A stretch of DNA of 10,228 bases, taken from positions 1 through 10,228 of the forward strand of contig JAOTTZ010000031.1 of the NCBI GenBank assembly GCA_029864165.1, written 5' to 3'. The notes beneath the pieces are model-generated. The model was given only the letters and a program-made list of their open reading frames with translations, searched no databases and was not told the origin of the DNA. This stretch comes from Burkholderiaceae bacterium (GTDB lineage: Bacteria > Pseudomonadota > Gammaproteobacteria > Burkholderiales > Burkholderiaceae_C). Each line of letters starts with the position of its first letter. The stretch's first letter is position 1. The position numbers and the translations under genes were made by a program. Shown one piece after another: positions 7,128-10,228 of the stretch.

Positions 7128-8069
7128 ATGAACTACCTCTGCATCGCAGGGCCCACAGCATCGGGTAAGACTGCAGCAGCGTTAGCTGTAGCGAAAGCGT
7201 TCGCCGACACCAAGCCGGTCGAAATCGTCAGTGTCGATTCGGCTGCTGTTTACCGCGATATGGACATAGGTACCGCCAAGCCCAGCCTGGGCGAACGCGA
7301 ACAGGTACGGCACCACCTGATAGACATCCTCGATCCGTCGCTCGCCTATTCGGCCGCTCGGTTTGCTGCCGACGCGAACGCACTGATCGCCGAGATCGCT
7401 GCGCGCGGCCACCTTCCGTTGCTGGTTGGCGGCACCATGCTGTACTTCAAAGCGCTTTTCGAGGGGCTGGATGCTATGCCAGCCGCCAACGCTGCGGTGC
7501 GCGCTGAACTCCAAGCGCAGGCAGCGCGCGACGGGCAGCAAGCGCTGTACGCGCAACTCCAGCAAGTGGACCCGGTCACCGCAGCGCGGCTGCCGCCAGG
7601 TGACGCGCAGCGCATCCAACGCGCGTTGGAAGTTTTTCGGGTCAGCGGCAAACCGCTGTCGTTGCACCACAGCGGCAGGCCCTCAAGCGTCGTTCCACCG
7701 TCAATGATCGCGCTTGAGCCCAGCGACCGCGCTTGGCTGCACGAGCGCATCAACCGGCGCTTTGCAAAAATGCTCGGCGACGGCCTGGTGAACGAAGTGG
7801 GCCGTCTGCGGACGCGCACCGACCTTCGTGCCGACATGCCCTCGATGCGCTGCGTCGGCTACCGCCAGGCTTGGGAAGCGCTGGATCGCGACGACCTGTC
7901 GACGCTGGCGGAGCGCGGTAGCGCCGCCACGCGCCAGTTGGCCAAGCGGCAGCTCACTTGGCTGCGCAGCATTCCGGGGCGCCGCATCGTCGCCTGCGAC
8001 TCTCCGGACGCCGCGGCGCAAGTGGTGGCGGCTGCCCGCGCCCTACTGCAGCGCGCAGGCGTTCGCTAA
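7128..8069 (+). CDS. miaA: tRNA dimethylallyltransferase
   Basis: MiaA transfers a dimethylallyl group to N6 of A37 in tRNAs reading UNN codons, the first step towards ms2i6A. The 313 residues are the usual length. Motifs: Walker A GPTASGKT (8-15), [18 protein letters not shown], where Asp activates the target base, [30 protein letters not shown] and the C-terminal [12 protein letters not shown]. The gene is intact. It follows the NadR-like kinase by 11 bp and is probably read through from it, although the two roles are unrelated. No mutL lies upstream, although miaA often follows mutL. The stop TAA (8067-8069) overlaps the oxyR stop on the other strand. Confidence 0.96.
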   Translation: MNYLCIAGPTASGKTAAALAVAKAFADTKPVEIVSVDSAAVYRDMDIGTAKPSLGEREQVRHHLIDILDPSLAYSAARFAADANALIAEIAARGHLPLLVGGTMLYFKALFEGLDAMPAANAAVRAELQAQAARDGQQALYAQLQQVDPVTAARLPPGDAQRIQRALEVFRVSGKPLSLHHSGRPSSVVPPSMIALEPSDRAWLHERINRRFAKMLGDGLVNEVGRLRTRTDLRADMPSMRCVGYRQAWEALDRDDLSTLAERGSAATRQLAKRQLTWLRSIPGRRIVACDSPDAAAQVVAAARALLQRAGVR

Positions 8070-8989
8070 GTGCTCAGGCGCTTCACCCCCTCGAGCTTGC
8101 ATGCATAGACCGCATTGCGCAGCGCGGCGATCGCTTCATAGCGCGGAAAACTGCGTCGCCACACCAGCACTACGCGGCGCGTCGGCACCGGCGCTCGAAA
8201 CGGCACGAAACTCAAGTGCGGTTGCTTGCCCTTGGGCACGGAGAGTTGCGGCACCACCGTCATGCCCATACCCGAAGCCACCATGTGCTTGATGGTCTCG
8301 AGCGACGAGCCTTCGAAACTCTTGCGGATGCCCCCGGCTTCGCTGGAGAAACGAGCATACTCCGGACAAACCTCCAACACGTGGTCGCGAAAGCAGTGGC
8401 CGGTACCGAGCAAGAGCATGGTCTCTTGCTTCAACTCCTCGGACGAAATGCCCTTGCGCCGCGCAAGTGGGTGCGTTTGCGGCAGTGTCACCACGAAGGG
8501 CTCGTCGTAGAGCGGCGCGTGCGCCAGCCCAGACTCGGGAAACGGTTCGGCCAAAATGGCGCAGTCGAGTTCGCCGGTGCGCAACATCTCTAGCAGCTTG
8601 GCCGTGAAGTTTTCTTGCAGCATCAAAGGCATCTGCGGTACACGCTTGATGGCTTGGCGCACCAAGTCAGGCAACAAATAAGGGCCTATGGTGTAAATGA
8701 TTCCCAGGCGCAATGGTCCGGAAAGCGGGTCCTTGCCACGCTTGGCGATTTCTTTGATGGCGGCCGCTTGCTCGATCACCGTTTGCGCTTGGCGCACGAT
8801 CTCGGCGCCCAGCGGCGTAGCGCTGACCTCGCTACTACCGCGCTCGAAAAGTTTGACGTCCAGTTCTTCTTCGAGCTTCTTGATCGCCACGCTGAGCGTC
8901 GGCTGCGACACGAAGCAAGCCTCAGCCGCACGACCAAAATGGCGCTCGCGGGCGACGGCGACGATATACCTCAACTCGGTCAGGGTCAT
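8066..8989 (-). CDS. oxyR: Hydrogen peroxide-responsive LysR regulator OxyR
   Basis: OxyR senses H2O2 through a reversible disulfide and controls catalase, peroxiredoxin and iron-protecting genes. The 307-residue protein opens with the LysR helix-turn-helix ([20 protein letters not shown], then [20 protein letters not shown]). Its regulatory domain carries [14 protein letters not shown], which places Cys199 and Cys208 at exactly the E. coli redox positions. The start is set at ATG 8987-8989 from family alignment. An upstream ATG at 9041-9043 overlaps the recG stop (ATGA) and would add 18 residues; it cannot be excluded. It lies 50 bp after recG on the same strand, an order seen in related bacteria. 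Its stop TAG overlaps the miaA stop. Confidence 0.95.
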   Translation of the reverse strand: MTLTELRYIVAVARERHFGRAAEACFVSQPTLSVAIKKLEEELDVKLFERGSSEVSATPLGAEIVRQAQTVIEQAAAIKEIAKRGKDPLSGPLRLGIIYTIGPYLLPDLVRQAIKRVPQMPLMLQENFTAKLLEMLRTGELDCAILAEPFPESGLAHAPLYDEPFVVTLPQTHPLARRKGISSEELKQETMLLLGTGHCFRDHVLEVCPEYARFSSEAGGIRKSFEGSSLETIKHMVASGMGMTVVPQLSVPKGKQPHLSFVPFRAPVPTRRVVLVWRRSFPRYEAIAALRNAVYACKLEGVKRLST

Positions 8990-9039
8990 AACAAAGCTCT
9001 GTTCTGTAGTAGTCAGATTGTGCCGCCACCGTGGATCGC

Positions 9040-10228
9040 TCATGCTTTGAGAAACTCGGCCTTGCTACCCAACCAGCGCGCCACATGTTGCCGCGCCGCC
9101 TGCGGTTGTTGATCGAGCAAACGGGGCGCTGCAGCGCGAGCTTGCTGGAGCAAATCGGCGTCCTGGTCGAGGTCGGCAAAGCGCAGCAGCGTGGCCCCCG
9201 ACTGGCGTGCGCCCATGAACTCACCCGGCCCGCGTATCTCCAGATCGCGACGGGCAATCTCAAAGCCGTCGTTGGTCTCTCGCATGGCTTTCAGGCGCGC
9301 TTTGGCCGACAAGCTCAACGGGTCGCTGTAGAGCAGCACGCAAGCACTGGCTACCGGCCCGCGCCCGACACGGCCACGCAGTTGATGCAATTGGCTCAGC
9401 CCCAAACGCTCGGCGTGTTCGATCACCATCAGCGATGCATTGGGCACGTCCACACCCACTTCGATGACGGTGGTGCACACCAACACGCTGATCTGCCCCG
9501 CGGTAAAAAGCGACATCACTGCCGCCTTGTCGGTGCCAGACATGCGGCCGTGGAGCAGGCCCACCGTGGGGCTATCGCTTCCCACGCATAGCGCCTCGAC
9601 CAACTGCTGGTGCGTTTGGGTCGCGTTGCGCAAGTCCAGCGTCTCGCTCTCCTCGATGAGCGGACACACCCAGTAAACCTGCCGCCCGCCCGCCACTTGC
9701 TCACGTACGCGCGCCATCACGTTGTCGCGCTGGCGGTCAGCGAAGACTTTGGTAACCACCGGCGTGCGCCCTGGAGGTAACTCGGCTATGGTGCTGACGT
9801 CGAGGTCGGCGAAGTAAGTCATGGCCAAGGTGCGCGGGATTGGCGTCGCGCTCATCATGAGCAAATGCGGCTCGAGCTGACCGGCGAGCTTGCGCCGCAG
9901 GGACAGCCGCTGCAACACGCCGAAGCGGTGTTGCTCGTCGATGACTGCCAACCCTAGGGACTTGAATTCGACGCCTTCTTGAATCACCGCATGGGTTCCC
10001 ACCACCAATTGCGCCGAGCCGTCGGCAATACGCGCAAGCACCCTTGAGCGCGCCTTGCCCTTGTGACTGCTGGTCAGCCAGACCACGCCGATGCCCAAGG
10101 TCTCCAGCCAGCCGACCAGCTTGCGAAAATGCTGCTCGGCCAGTATTTCCGTGGGCGCCATCAACGCGCACTGCCACCCGGCGTCGATGGCGATCAAGGC
10201 CGCCAACGCTGCGACCACTGTCTTGCCA
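9040..10228 (-). CDS. recG: ATP-dependent DNA helicase RecG (partial, 5' end beyond window)
   Basis: RecG is a double-strand DNA translocase that reverses stalled forks and processes branched intermediates. Only the helicase half lies here. The minus strand enters the window in Walker A: the codons just before GTG 10218 read Gly-Lys-Thr. Then come APTEILAEQH (motif Ia), VVGTHAVIQEGV, the DExH box IDEQHRFG (about 9922-9942), SATPIPRTLAMTYFADLD (motif III) and, downstream, HGRMSGTDKAAVM, CTTVIEVGVDVPNAS and QLRGRVGRG (motif VI). IRGPGEFMGARQSG is a RecG C-terminal hallmark. It ends at TGA 9040-9042. The wedge domain and N-terminus lie beyond 10228, so the GTG at 10216-10218 is not the start. 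oxyR follows on the same strand. Confidence 0.96.
   Translation of the reverse strand, partial: GKTVVAALAALIAIDAGWQCALMAPTEILAEQHFRKLVGWLETLGIGVVWLTSSHKGKARSRVLARIADGSAQLVVGTHAVIQEGVEFKSLGLAVIDEQHRFGVLQRLSLRRKLAGQLEPHLLMMSATPIPRTLAMTYFADLDVSTIAELPPGRTPVVTKVFADRQRDNVMARVREQVAGGRQVYWVCPLIEESETLDLRNATQTHQQLVEALCVGSDSPTVGLLHGRMSGTDKAAVMSLFTAGQISVLVCTTVIEVGVDVPNASLMVIEHAERLGLSQLHQLRGRVGRGPVASACVLLYSDPLSLSAKARLKAMRETNDGFEIARRDLEIRGPGEFMGARQSGATLLRFADLDQDADLLQQARAAAPRLLDQQPQAARQHVARWLGSKAEFLKA

Noticed and set aside
7182..7837. Minus-strand frames inside miaA
   Set aside because: They mirror the high third-position GC of miaA and show no protein motifs.
9031..9591. Plus-strand frame of 186 codons opposite recG
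   Set aside because: Antisense to strongly conserved RecG helicase motifs; no independent evidence of coding.

Overview
The window looks like a chromosomal stretch of a high-GC betaproteobacterium, most likely Burkholderiales and perhaps close to Comamonadaceae. I base this on the protein flavour (OxyR, RecG, FtsB, RsmD/CoaD, a short PAS-LuxR regulator), on recG lying directly upstream of oxyR, and on the GC-rich third codon positions. No species assignment is possible from the sequence alone. Most of the window is compact housekeeping DNA. The left third, 1 to about 3480, is loosely packed and scarred by insertion-sequence (IS) debris.

Left region (1-2090): an unrecognised stretch with a doubtful minus-strand reading frame; then a clear 236-residue LuxR-type regulator at 700-1410 with a good ribosome binding site; then about 240 bp without a gene that holds a strong hairpin; then an internally deleted IS5-family element (1655-2076) that keeps matching ends but only the N-terminal part of its transposase.

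Middle minus-strand block (2092-5392): gluQ (tRNA modification) has the IS5-type element against its 3' end, and a C-terminal fragment of an IS110-family transposase lies just upstream of its start. Next come hisF, rsmD and coaD, read in that order: hisF and rsmD overlap by four bases (ATGA), and rsmD is 44 bp from coaD. Between coaD and the IS110 fragment lies a short piece of coding sequence with a recognisable but broken 4Fe-4S ferredoxin signature. It is probably what is left of the YfhL/fdx-type ferredoxin gene that often follows coaD.

Plus-strand block (5546-8069): ftsB (cell division) is read divergently from hisF. It is followed by pnuC (nicotinamide riboside importer), an overlapping P-loop kinase resembling the ribosylnicotinamide kinase domain of NadR, and miaA (tRNA A37 prenylation). 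PnuC plus the kinase would make a two-gene import-and-phosphorylate route from nicotinamide riboside to NMN.

Right minus-strand block (8066-10228): oxyR, a peroxide-sensing LysR regulator with both redox cysteines, lies downstream of recG. recG is cut by the window edge inside its Walker A motif. The miaA and oxyR stop codons overlap.

I found no CRISPR array, tRNA, rRNA or phage module. The points most worth a second look are the ferredoxin remnant with the IS110 scar, the MITE-like IS5 derivative, and the PnuC-kinase pair.
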